From NCBI GenBank assembly GCA_020637555.1, contig JACKKF010000002.1, positions 555,175 to 619,174 on the forward strand: a stretch of 64,000 bases of DNA. The letters run 5' to 3'. A program made the position numbers and the translations under genes. Below the pieces are notes generated by a model. That model ran no database searches and was not told the DNA's origin. It saw only the letters and a list, made by a program, of their open reading frames with translations. The stretch comes from Rhodobacter sp. (GTDB lineage: Bacteria; Pseudomonadota; Alphaproteobacteria; Rhodobacterales; Rhodobacteraceae). This document shows positions 17,814 through 25,192 of the stretch, piece by piece (position 1 is the first letter of the stretch; every line of letters starts with the position of its first letter).

Positions 17814-18817
17814 TCAGGTCTGGGCCGGTTGGGCGTGGTCGGCATGGCCGGCATACTGCCCGATGCCGCCCGCATCGAGACCGGGCCGAACAGATAGACC
17901 ACGCATTTCAGCGCCGCCGACAGCCCGGCCAGCGCCACAAAGACGAAGCCGATCGGCAACATGCCCTTGATGATGAAGCGATGCGGCAGACCCGTCAGCG
18001 CATCCGACCCTTCGCCGATATGGAACGCGCGCATCGCGTTCTCGGTGCCGTATTCGATGACCACATAGCAATAGGGCACCATGAACAGCAGCGCGCCGGC
18101 CAGTTCGATCCACGCGCGCGTGCGCGGCGCCAGATTGTCGCGCACCAGTTCGATGCGGACATGGGCGTCCTTCACATAGCCATAGCCAAGCGCCAGCAGG
18201 AACAGCACGGCATGCAGGTGCCATTCCATTTCCTGCAACCGGGTCGAGGAGAAGGTGTTGTAGAGCCAAGTGTCGGTGAAATCCGGATTGTAGCCCAGAT
18301 ACTTCCGCTGCATGACGTCATACAGGATGATGATCATCATCGGCACGAACAGGAACGCGGCGATCTTGCCCACGCGCTCGCAGGCTGCGGCCAGGCCGTC
18401 GGCGGCATCCAGCATGTAACGATAGCCGCCCTCGCGCGCGGTGCGCAGCGCCAGCGCCGCCATGACCACGAAGAACACGGTGACGGCGATCAGCAGTGGC
18501 ACGGCATAGGCCAGAAGCGGCTCGAAGAAATCGAGCGTGGCCTGCGCGGCCTCCCAGCCGTCGCGCTGGCGGCGCACCAGGCGGGCCAGCTGGTTGAGCT
18601 GGGTCTGCGTCAGCGACAGCGGCGTCGCAATCATGACCGAGGCCCAGCCAAGCAAGGTCGCCGCCGCGAACCAGGCCGGCCGCGCGCGCAACGCCCAGGC
18701 GCCGATATGTGAAAGTAGGATCGCCCCCAGTGCCCAGAACACCAGCATCGAGGTCGGATCGACCACGACGATAACGAATGAGGCGGCGATGGTGATGACC
18801 GACAACAGCGTTCCCAT
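17814..18817 (-). pseudogene. TRAP transporter small permease (DctQ type), frame broken near the 3' end
   Basis: The small permease supports the large one in the inner membrane. From ATG 18817 a conserved frame runs to VVYLFGPVSMRAA. It then misses its stop and runs into the next gene in the wrong frame. Restoring one G in the GCGGCATC run near 17865 gives a short natural-looking tail (GIGQYAGHADHAQPAQT) ending in TGA at 17814. A ribosome site (GGAAAGAG) and the large-permease ATG follow that stop. The protein is longer than classical DctQ, with extra N-terminal membrane segments, as in the form found with mannitol/chloroaromatic-type TRAP systems. Confidence 0.75.
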
Positions 18818-18844
18818 GCTGTCCTGTCCCCCATGATCTGCGGA

Positions 18845-18875
18845 AAAACGGGGCGCCCCGGCCAGCGGGGCACCC
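18845..18875 (-). terminator. Attenuator between TRAP binding-protein and permease genes
   Basis: GCCCCG (18855–18860) pairs with CGGGGC (18866–18871) around a 5-base loop. The stem extends by three more pairs after one mismatch and is followed on the minus strand by CGTTTTTCC. Partial termination here would give more binding protein than permease, as is common for importers. Confidence 0.65.
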
Positions 18876-18899
18876 CAGATTGGTCAGTCAGTCAGACGA

Positions 18900-19915
18900 T
18901 CAGTCCAGATAGGCCAGATCGCGCCAACGACGATAGTTCTGACGGAAGGTGGTGTAGCTTTCAGACGCGGGCGAAATCCGCATCTTCGGCCACCAGCTCG
19001 GCCGCGACCTCGTCCCGAGCCGCTTCCAGCGCCGCCAGGTCTTCGTCCGACCAGCGGTGGATCTGCACGCCGTGCTCGTCCTCGAGCTGACGCAGGGCAT
19101 CGACCTGGATCGCCTCGCCCTCGGCCGGCCATAGGCGATGTTGGCGTCGCAGACGGTGTTGATCATCAGCTGCGTGCGCTCGTCCAGCGATTCCACAGGT
19201 CCAGGTTGATCATCAGGTCAAAGAAGGTCGACTGCTGGTGCCAGCCTGGAAGTAGTAGTGCTGCACCGGTGAAGCCAGTTCAGGTCGATCGCCGGCATCG
19301 AGAATTCGGTCGCGTCGATGGTGCCCAGTTCCAGCGCCGGGAAGATGTCGCCACCCGCCAGAAGCTGCGTCGAGACGCCCATGCGTTCCATGACCTTGGC
19401 GCCCAGACCGAAGAAGCGCATCGTCAGGCCGCGCAGATCCTCGACCGAATGGATCTCGTTGCGGAACCAGCCTGAGGCCTCTGGCGCGATGACCGCGCAG
19501 ATCACCGAATGGATGTTGTGCGGCTCATAGAGTTCTTCCGAATTGCTCGCCACCGCCGAATTTCAGCGGGCCGGGTATTCCGAGGCGCGCGGACCGAAGG
19601 GCACGGCCGCCAGCAGTTGCAGCGCCGGCACGCAGCCCGCCCAGTAACCCGGGTGGACCAGCCGGCCTCGACCGCGCCCGAGCCGACGGCGTCGAACACT
19701 TCCAGCGCCGGAACGACACCGCCCGGGTTCTGGAACGTCACCTCGATCTCGCCGCCGGTGATGGCGGTGATCTGATCGGCGATGCGGATCCCCAGCGCGC
19801 CGAGCTGCGGCAGCGAACCGGGATAGGTGGATTGCAGGTTCCAGTGCTGCTGCGCCTGGGCGCCACCGGCAACCATCGTCGCGACCAGTGCGGTCGTGGT
19901 CAGGATCTTTTTCAT
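18900..19915 (-). pseudogene. TRAP transporter substrate-binding protein (DctP type), many frame breaks
   Basis: The product would be the periplasmic binding protein of the TRAP system. The first 85 residues are clean: signal peptide (MKKILTTTALVATMVAGGAQ), then QQHWNLQSTYPGSLPQLGALGIRI. After GWST near 19655 the frame breaks, and further breaks can be placed near 19565, 19545, 19275, 19262, 19245, 19193, 19130 and 18965. Joining the pieces recovers an almost complete DctP with its normal stop at 18900. Key segments such as FFGLGAKVMERMGV and GGDIFPALELGTIDATEF are intact. This is either a badly sequenced stretch or a very young pseudogene. Confidence 0.8.
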
Positions 19916-19976
19916 GTCTCACTCCCTGTTGGCGGGGCCTGGTCCGGTGCGGCTTGTGCCGATCCGCGACCTCGCC

Positions 19977-20068
19977 TGTTCATGCGAACATGAAGGGGTC
20001 CACGGGTCAACCCGGCGAACGGGCTGGCGCAGATTCTCCTCCATGCCTCAAGAGGTAAAATAACCTTA
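19977..20068. promoter_or_regulatory. Upstream region of the TRAP operon with inverted repeats
   Basis: The gap between the TRAP binding-protein start and the P450 stop holds three short inverted repeats. They are TGTTC-ATGC-GAACA (19977–19990), CCTC-AA-GAGG (20046–20055) and AGGT-AAAATA-ACCT (20053–20066). The last two overlap in an AT-rich patch that may hold the promoter. No clear -35/-10 pair could be chosen. Confidence 0.35.
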
Positions 20069-20113
20069 CCAATTCTCCAAGGAAAAAGTGACCGCGCGCC
20101 CGAATTCGCCGCG

Positions 20114-21484
20114 TCACGCCGCCCGAGGCGTGATCGCCAGCCAGATCCCGGCCTTCGCGCGCACCGTCAGTTGTGCCTGCGGCACGGGGTTGCGCCCCGC
20201 GACCGGGGCAAAGCGCAGGGCCTGCGCCATCAGCGCCAGCAGCAGCGGCCCTTCGATCATCGCGAACCCCGCACCCGGACAGACCCGCGGTCCCGCAGAG
20301 AACGGCAGGAAACCGCTGCGAGCCGCCGCGCGCCCGTCCGGTGTGGACCAGCGCGCGGGGCAAAAGGCGTCGGGATCCTGCCAAAGCGCGGTATGGCGGC
20401 CCAGGTGCCAGGGACTGATGACCACCTGCGCGCCGGCTTCGACCGCCCTGCCCCGGAACTCGGCCGGGCACGCGGCCTGTCGCACCATCATCGGCACCGG
20501 GGGATACAGGCGCAGGGCCTCGCGGAAGGTGTCGCGCGCCAGCGTCAGGCGGCTGACGGCGGCGAAGTCGCCGCTGTCGCCAAGTTCGCGCGCCGCTTCA
20601 TCGGCCAGCGCATCCTGCAGCGCGGGGTCGAGCGCCAGCAGATACAGCGCCCACCCCAGCGCCGACGCCGAGGTTTCGTGCCCGGCCAGAAAGAACACCG
20701 CAACCTGATCGACCATCTCGGCGTCATCGAACGGCCGGCCGGTTTCGGGGTCCGGCGTCGTCATGATCTTTGTTGCCAGATCGTCGGGCGCCGTGCCCGC
20801 GGCGATGGCCGCGCGCCGGGTCGCGACCAGGTCCTGCGTCAGGGCGCGGATGCGGCGGGCCGCGCGCAGCGTGGCGCGGCGGTGCAGGCGGGGCATCCAG
20901 CGCGGCAGCGGCAGAAACGCCGCCAGGTTCAGCAAGGGTTGGGTGCCCTGAAACGCGCGAAAGGCCTGAAAGACCGCGCTGGCCGTGGCATCCTCGATCG
21001 GCATCGAGAACAGCGTGCGAAAGATCACGTCCGCGGTCGCATGGCTCATCAGCGGCTCGACATCCACGGGCTGGCCGGCCAGGGCCGCAAGCCGCGCGAC
21101 GGTCGCCCGGCCGGCCGCCTGCATCGCGGGAAAGGTGTCACGCAGGCGCCCGCCCTCGAACGCCGGGTCGATGATGCGCCGCTGCCTGAGCCAGGTCTCG
21201 CCATTGGTCAGGAACACCCCCTGCCCCAGGAGCGGCTCAAGCCCGGCCGCCATGCGCGGGGATTTGGGAAAACTCAGCGGTTCGTCGGTCAGCACCCGGC
21301 GCCAGAGTGCCGGGTCGTTCACCAGGAACGTGTGCAGGAACGGCATGCGGAACTCGGCCATCTTGGCGCCATACAGGCGTTCGGGATTGGCCGAGAGGAT
21401 ATCGCGCCGGAAGGTCCGCAGATATTGCCACAACGCGAAACCGCCTTGCCGGGACGGCGGCTTCGGCGGGACGATCCGCGTCAT
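20114..21484 (-). CDS. Cytochrome P450
   Basis: This is a haem monooxygenase of 456 residues. The I-helix oxygen-binding motif is FLAGHETSASALGW, the ExxR motif is in FREALRLYPPVPMM, and the haem ligand Cys is in FSAGPRVCPGAGFA. The WLRQRRIIDPAF segment and the length place it nearer to the CYP4/CYP102/CYP110-like bacterial P450s, which often act on fatty acids, than to the shorter P450 elsewhere in this window. No redox partner gene is adjacent. The start overlaps the stop of the upstream hydrolase gene (ATGA), so the two act together. Confidence 0.92.
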   Translation of the reverse strand: MTRIVPPKPPSRQGGFALWQYLRTFRRDILSANPERLYGAKMAEFRMPFLHTFLVNDPALWRRVLTDEPLSFPKSPRMAAGLEPLLGQGVFLTNGETWLRQRRIIDPAFEGGRLRDTFPAMQAAGRATVARLAALAGQPVDVEPLMSHATADVIFRTLFSMPIEDATASAVFQAFRAFQGTQPLLNLAAFLPLPRWMPRLHRRATLRAARRIRALTQDLVATRRAAIAAGTAPDDLATKIMTTPDPETGRPFDDAEMVDQVAVFFLAGHETSASALGWALYLLALDPALQDALADEAARELGDSGDFAAVSRLTLARDTFREALRLYPPVPMMVRQAACPAEFRGRAVEAGAQVVISPWHLGRHTALWQDPDAFCPARWSTPDGRAAARSGFLPFSAGPRVCPGAGFAMIEGPLLLALMAQALRFAPVAGRNPVPQAQLTVRAKAGIWLAITPRAA

Positions 21485-22701
21485 GCCAGGCTCCGATGCG
21501 GGGAAAAGACGCGCGCCTCGCGGCTGGGCGAAGGGGCACGATCGCGGTAGCGGTCGGCCAGCAGCACGGGGCCCGCGGTGATCTGGAAATAGTCATAGTC
21601 GCGCGGATGGTCGAACGCCGCCAGATACTGGATGTGCAGGCGGAAGAACTGCCGCTTGATCGCCGTCCATTTTTCAGGCGCCAGCGTTTCCGAGAACGCC
21701 GCCGAAAAGACCAGCGGACCGGTCTGGTCGGAAGGCGCCACGCCGCAAACGCCCGGCGGGTCGGTCAACCAGAAGCTGACGCCATCGGCCTTGGCGGTGA
21801 CATCGACCCAGGCCACCGACCGGCTGGCCGCCAGTTGATGCAGGTCCGACCGCAGGCGCCGGGCATCGGGCAGAAAGGCCTGCATCGGGATCGCCTGTCC
21901 CAGTGTCAGCAAGGCCAGCCGCGCGCCGTCGGCCGGCAGGCCCCGACGCTCGACCGCAGCGGCGAGCGACACCGCCAGCGCCGCGCCCGAGGAATGGCCG
22001 ACGACCAGAACCTCGTCGTAATCCTCGGTCAGGGCCTGGGCGACCAGATCGGCAAACCCATCCAGACGTTGCTGCAAGGCGGGGCCATAGGCCCCGCGAT
22101 GCGCCGCGACCTGGGCAAAATCGTAGAGCAGGTAATAGGCAAAGAAGCGCGTATCCATGCGCCGGAACATCTGCAGCAGCGCGGCCACCGCCAGCGCCCC
22201 CAGCACCGGCCCCGGCACATGCCCCCACGCGCCCGGCAACAGGGCCGCCGCGGCCCACCAGATCCCCCCCCCGACCAGCAGGGCGACCAGCAGCTGCCCG
22301 GTCAGCATCACCGCGGGCCAGGCCGCGGCCAGCATGGTCCCCGGCCTGAGCCGCACCATCGCCGGAATGGCCCCGGTGGACAGAAAGGTCCACAGCGTTC
22401 TGGCCAGCAGCAGGTAGGTGCCCAGAACGCCGCGCTTCATCGACGCCTGCACCAGGTCCGACCAGACCAGCACCTGCACCCGGGCCTCGGTCTGCGCACC
22501 GTCGATCTCGGCCTCGACGCGCCAGACATAGCCCTTGCTGCCGGCCTCGGCCTGCATGTCGATGCGATACCCGCTGATCGACGCCTGTGCGGCACCTTCC
22601 TTGCGGTAGAACTCGCGGTAGCGGCGCGGTGGAAACGGGTCATAGCCCGGCACATAGAACACCCGCCGCTTGCGCACCCGCCTGCTGCCCTGATCGCCCA
22701 T
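21481..22701 (-). CDS. Membrane-associated alpha/beta-hydrolase-like protein
   Basis: The 406-residue protein has an N-terminal soluble part beginning after a basic stretch (RRVFYVPGYDPFPP), two or three membrane segments at about residues 125–185, and a second soluble part. That part holds the nucleophile elbow EVLVVGHSSGAALAV typical of lipases and esterases (GxSxG). A distal HPRDYDYF segment could supply the His. I know no named family with certainty. The gene is translationally coupled to a cytochrome P450, so both may process a lipid-like substrate. It diverges from the MttB-family gene. Confidence 0.65.
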   Translation of the reverse strand: MGDQGSRRVRKRRVFYVPGYDPFPPRRYREFYRKEGAAQASISGYRIDMQAEAGSKGYVWRVEAEIDGAQTEARVQVLVWSDLVQASMKRGVLGTYLLLARTLWTFLSTGAIPAMVRLRPGTMLAAAWPAVMLTGQLLVALLVGGGIWWAAAALLPGAWGHVPGPVLGALAVAALLQMFRRMDTRFFAYYLLYDFAQVAAHRGAYGPALQQRLDGFADLVAQALTEDYDEVLVVGHSSGAALAVSLAAAVERRGLPADGARLALLTLGQAIPMQAFLPDARRLRSDLHQLAASRSVAWVDVTAKADGVSFWLTDPPGVCGVAPSDQTGPLVFSAAFSETLAPEKWTAIKRQFFRLHIQYLAAFDHPRDYDYFQITAGPVLLADRYRDRAPSPSREARVFSPHRSLA

Positions 22702-22779
22702 ACCCGCACTCTCCTGCCTTGCGGTCAGGCTACGCCGTTTCGATGCGGCTGGGAACCCGGCGCCGTGCGGCGATGTGTC

Positions 22780-22807
22780 TGGACATAAGTGTCCAATTTG
22801 CTATCCT
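22780..22807 (+). promoter_or_regulatory. Promoter with overlapping palindromic operator upstream of the MttB-family gene
   Basis: TGGACA-TAAG-TGTCCA (22780–22795) is a perfect inverted repeat. Its left arm also serves as a -35 box (TGGACA), 16 bp before a TATCCT -10 box (22802–22807), and the start codon follows at 22834. A dimeric repressor bound here would block RNA polymerase directly. Confidence 0.5.
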
Positions 22808-22833
22808 CGCCCCGGAACCATCCGCGAGGCATC

Positions 22834-24348
22834 ATGGAAACCCCGCAGCGCCGCCGCCGCCACGACGGCCCCCGTCCGACCGCCCGGCATCCCGATTATC
22901 GCCAGTTGCGCCACCCGTTCGCGCCGCAGCCGGTGTTCAGCGACGATCGCGTCGCGGCCATGCACGAGGCCGCGCTGGCCGTGCTGGAAAACCACGGCAT
23001 CAAGGTGCTGTTGCCCGAGGCGGTCGCGCTCTATGCCCGGGCCGGTGCCCGCGTCGACGGCGACATGGTGCGCCTGGGCCGCGACATCGTCGCGGACGCC
23101 CTGGCCCTGGCCCCCGGCAGCATCCGCCTGCACGCGGCGAACCCGGCCCGCACCCTGACACTGGAACCTGGCGCGCTGACCTTCATGGCCGGCGGGGGCG
23201 CCCCCAATTGCACCGACCTGCGGCGCGGCCGCCGCCCCGGCACGCAGGCGGATTACGAAGAGCAGCTCAAGCTGGTGCAAGGGTTCGACGCCATCCACTA
23301 TACCGGGCCCACCGTGGAATCGCAGGATATCGACCCTGCCCTGCGCCACCTGGCGGTGACGCGCGCGCAACTGACGCTGACGGACAAGGTCCCCTTCGTC
23401 TATGCGCGCGGCACCGCCCAGGCCGAGGACGCCTTTGCCATGATCGCCCAGGCGCGGGGCCTGACCGACCTGACCGGGGACGCGCGGTGCTATACGGTCA
23501 TCAACTCGAACTCGCCGCGCCAGCTGGACGTGCCGATGTCGCAGGGGCTGATCGATTTTGCGCGATGGGGACAACCCTCGATCGTCACGCCCTTCTGCCT
23601 GATGGGGGCGATGGCACCGATCACGGTCGCGGGTGCGCTGGTCCTGCAACACGCCGAGGCCCTCGCCGGCATCACGCTGGCGCAACTGGCCCGCGCCGGC
23701 GCGCCGGTGCTATACGGCAGCTTCGCCTCGAACGTGGACATGAAGTCCGGCGCGCCGGCCTTTGGCACCCCCGCCCACCTGCAGGCCACGCTGGGCGCGG
23801 GACAACTGGCCCGCCACATCGGCCTGCCGTGGCGGTCCGGCGCGGGATCGGCCGGCAACAGCGCCGACGCGCAGGCCGCGCAAGAGGCCGTGATGGGGTT
23901 GTGGGGCTCGATGCTGGCGCAATCGACGATGATCGTGCATTCGGCCGGCTGGCTCGAGGGGGGCCTGACCTTTGGCTACGAGAAATTCATCATCGACATG
24001 GAGGCCGTGCAGACCCTGGCCGAACTCTGCACCCGCCCGCCCCAGGGCGACGCCGACCTTGCCCTGGACGCGATTGCCGAGGTTCCGCCAGGCGGCCATT
24101 TCTTTGCCGCCGCGCATACGATGGCGCGCTATGACAGCGCGTTCTACGAGCCCCTGGTGGCCGACCTGCGCAACCACGGGCAATGGATGGACGGTGGCGC
24201 GCCGCTGACACAGGACCGGGCTCTTGCGGTGTGGCAGCAGCGGTTGGCCGACTATCGCATCCCCGACGCCTGCGCCGGGATCGACGCCGTCCTGGCCCCG
24301 TTCATCGAACGGCGCACCCGCGAGGGCGGCGCGCCGCCGCTGGGCTAG
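22834..24348 (+). CDS. MttB-family (trimethylamine methyltransferase-like) protein, non-pyrrolysine
   Basis: MttB-superfamily proteins move methyl groups from quaternary or tertiary amines to a corrinoid protein. The 504-residue product starts METPQRRRRHDG with GAGG 7 bp upstream; a GTG at 22789 is an alternative start. The TIM-barrel body shows FMAGGGAPNCTDL, SQDIDPALRHLAVTRAQL, YTVINSNSPRQLD and EKFIIDMEAVQTL, which fit the family. There is no in-frame amber codon, so it belongs to the non-pyrrolysine branch, one member of which demethylates glycine betaine. No corrinoid protein, reactivase or folate methyltransferase gene lies nearby. Confidence 0.88.
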   Translation: METPQRRRRHDGPRPTARHPDYRQLRHPFAPQPVFSDDRVAAMHEAALAVLENHGIKVLLPEAVALYARAGARVDGDMVRLGRDIVADALALAPGSIRLHAANPARTLTLEPGALTFMAGGGAPNCTDLRRGRRPGTQADYEEQLKLVQGFDAIHYTGPTVESQDIDPALRHLAVTRAQLTLTDKVPFVYARGTAQAEDAFAMIAQARGLTDLTGDARCYTVINSNSPRQLDVPMSQGLIDFARWGQPSIVTPFCLMGAMAPITVAGALVLQHAEALAGITLAQLARAGAPVLYGSFASNVDMKSGAPAFGTPAHLQATLGAGQLARHIGLPWRSGAGSAGNSADAQAAQEAVMGLWGSMLAQSTMIVHSAGWLEGGLTFGYEKFIIDMEAVQTLAELCTRPPQGDADLALDAIAEVPPGGHFFAAAHTMARYDSAFYEPLVADLRNHGQWMDGGAPLTQDRALAVWQQRLADYRIPDACAGIDAVLAPFIERRTREGGAPPLG

Positions 24349-25097
24349 CCGATGCGGCCCAGGGCGGGAAACGCCTCGATCAGCCAGAAGGAAAAGGCCG
24401 ACAGCCAGCCCGTGATCAGCGCCAGGCCCACCAGGACCAGCAGCACGCCCATCGCCTTTTCGATGGTCCCCAGCCAGGGTTTGATCCGGTTCATGACCCC
24501 CATCGCCCGGCTGATGAACACCGCGGCCAGAAGGAACGGCAGCCCGAGCCCCAGCGCATAGGCCGCCAGCAGGGCCGTGCCGCGCACGACCGATCCCTCG
24601 GATGCCGCAAGGGTCATGATCGTGCCCAGGATCGGACCGATGCAGGGCGTCCACCCAAAGGCAAAGGCCAACCCCAGCACATAGGCACCAAAGGCACTGC
24701 CACCCCGGTTTCCGGCATCGATGCGCGCCTCGCGCATCAGGAAATTCAGCCGGAACAGCCCAAGGAAATGCAGCCCCATGACGATCACGATGACGCCGGC
24801 GACGGTCTGGAATTCGTTGCGGTAGGCGGTGAACAGCCGGCCCAGGCTGGACGCCGTGAACCCGAGGAACAGAAAGACCGTGCTCAACCCCATCACGAAG
24901 AACAGCGCGGGGATCGTCGCGGCCGAGGGACCGCGCCGGGCCTCGGTCATCTCGCGCATGGAGATGCCCGACATATAGGCCAGATAGGGCGGCACGATGG
25001 GCAGAACGCAGGGGCTGAGGAAGGACAGCAGCCCCGCCAGCAGCGCGACCATCAGGGACGGCATCAAGGCGGCGTCGAAGAGGTCGATTCCGAACAT
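24345..25097 (-). CDS. ccdA: CcdA-type thiol-disulphide transmembrane protein
   Basis: CcdA carries reducing equivalents across the inner membrane for cytochrome c maturation and periplasmic thiol reduction. The start MFGIDLFDAALMP has AAGGAG upstream. The 250-residue protein has six membrane segments. The two conserved Cys are in LSFLSPCVLPIVPPYLAYM near residue 30 and FGWTPCIGPILG near residue 150, matching the redox pair of the DsbD/CcdA family. Its stop codon shares a CTAG tetranucleotide with the stop of the convergent MttB-family gene. Confidence 0.92.
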   Translation of the reverse strand: MFGIDLFDAALMPSLMVALLAGLLSFLSPCVLPIVPPYLAYMSGISMREMTEARRGPSAATIPALFFVMGLSTVFLFLGFTASSLGRLFTAYRNEFQTVAGVIVIVMGLHFLGLFRLNFLMREARIDAGNRGGSAFGAYVLGLAFAFGWTPCIGPILGTIMTLAASEGSVVRGTALLAAYALGLGLPFLLAAVFISRAMGVMNRIKPWLGTIEKAMGVLLVLVGLALITGWLSAFSFWLIEAFPALGRIG

Positions 25098-25130
25098 CGT
25101 GAGGCTCCTTTCCGGGGTCTCGTGATAGAC

Positions 25131-25162
25131 GCGCGCCCCCCGGTTTGTCACGGGGGGCGCGC
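25131..25162 (-). terminator. Strong hairpin after rne
   Basis: A perfect 12-bp stem (GCGCGCCCCCCG / CGGGGGGCGCGC, loop GTTTGTCA) lies between the rne stop and the ccdA start. It lacks a U-tract, so it may terminate weakly or protect the rne 3' end. Confidence 0.6.
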
Positions 25163-25192
25163 GGATCTTGCGGTCACGTTTCGATCAGCGGA

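Noticed and set aside
16412..18817. A single 801-codon fused TRAP permease
   Set aside because: The middle section (CWTLSSTSCRSSCSVCWPW…) is non-coding-like. It arises from one frame break in each permease gene; small and large permeases are separate genes with a normal ribosome site between them.
22834..24348. Pyrrolysine-containing trimethylamine methyltransferase
   Set aside because: There is no in-frame amber codon within the gene; the only TAG is the final stop.
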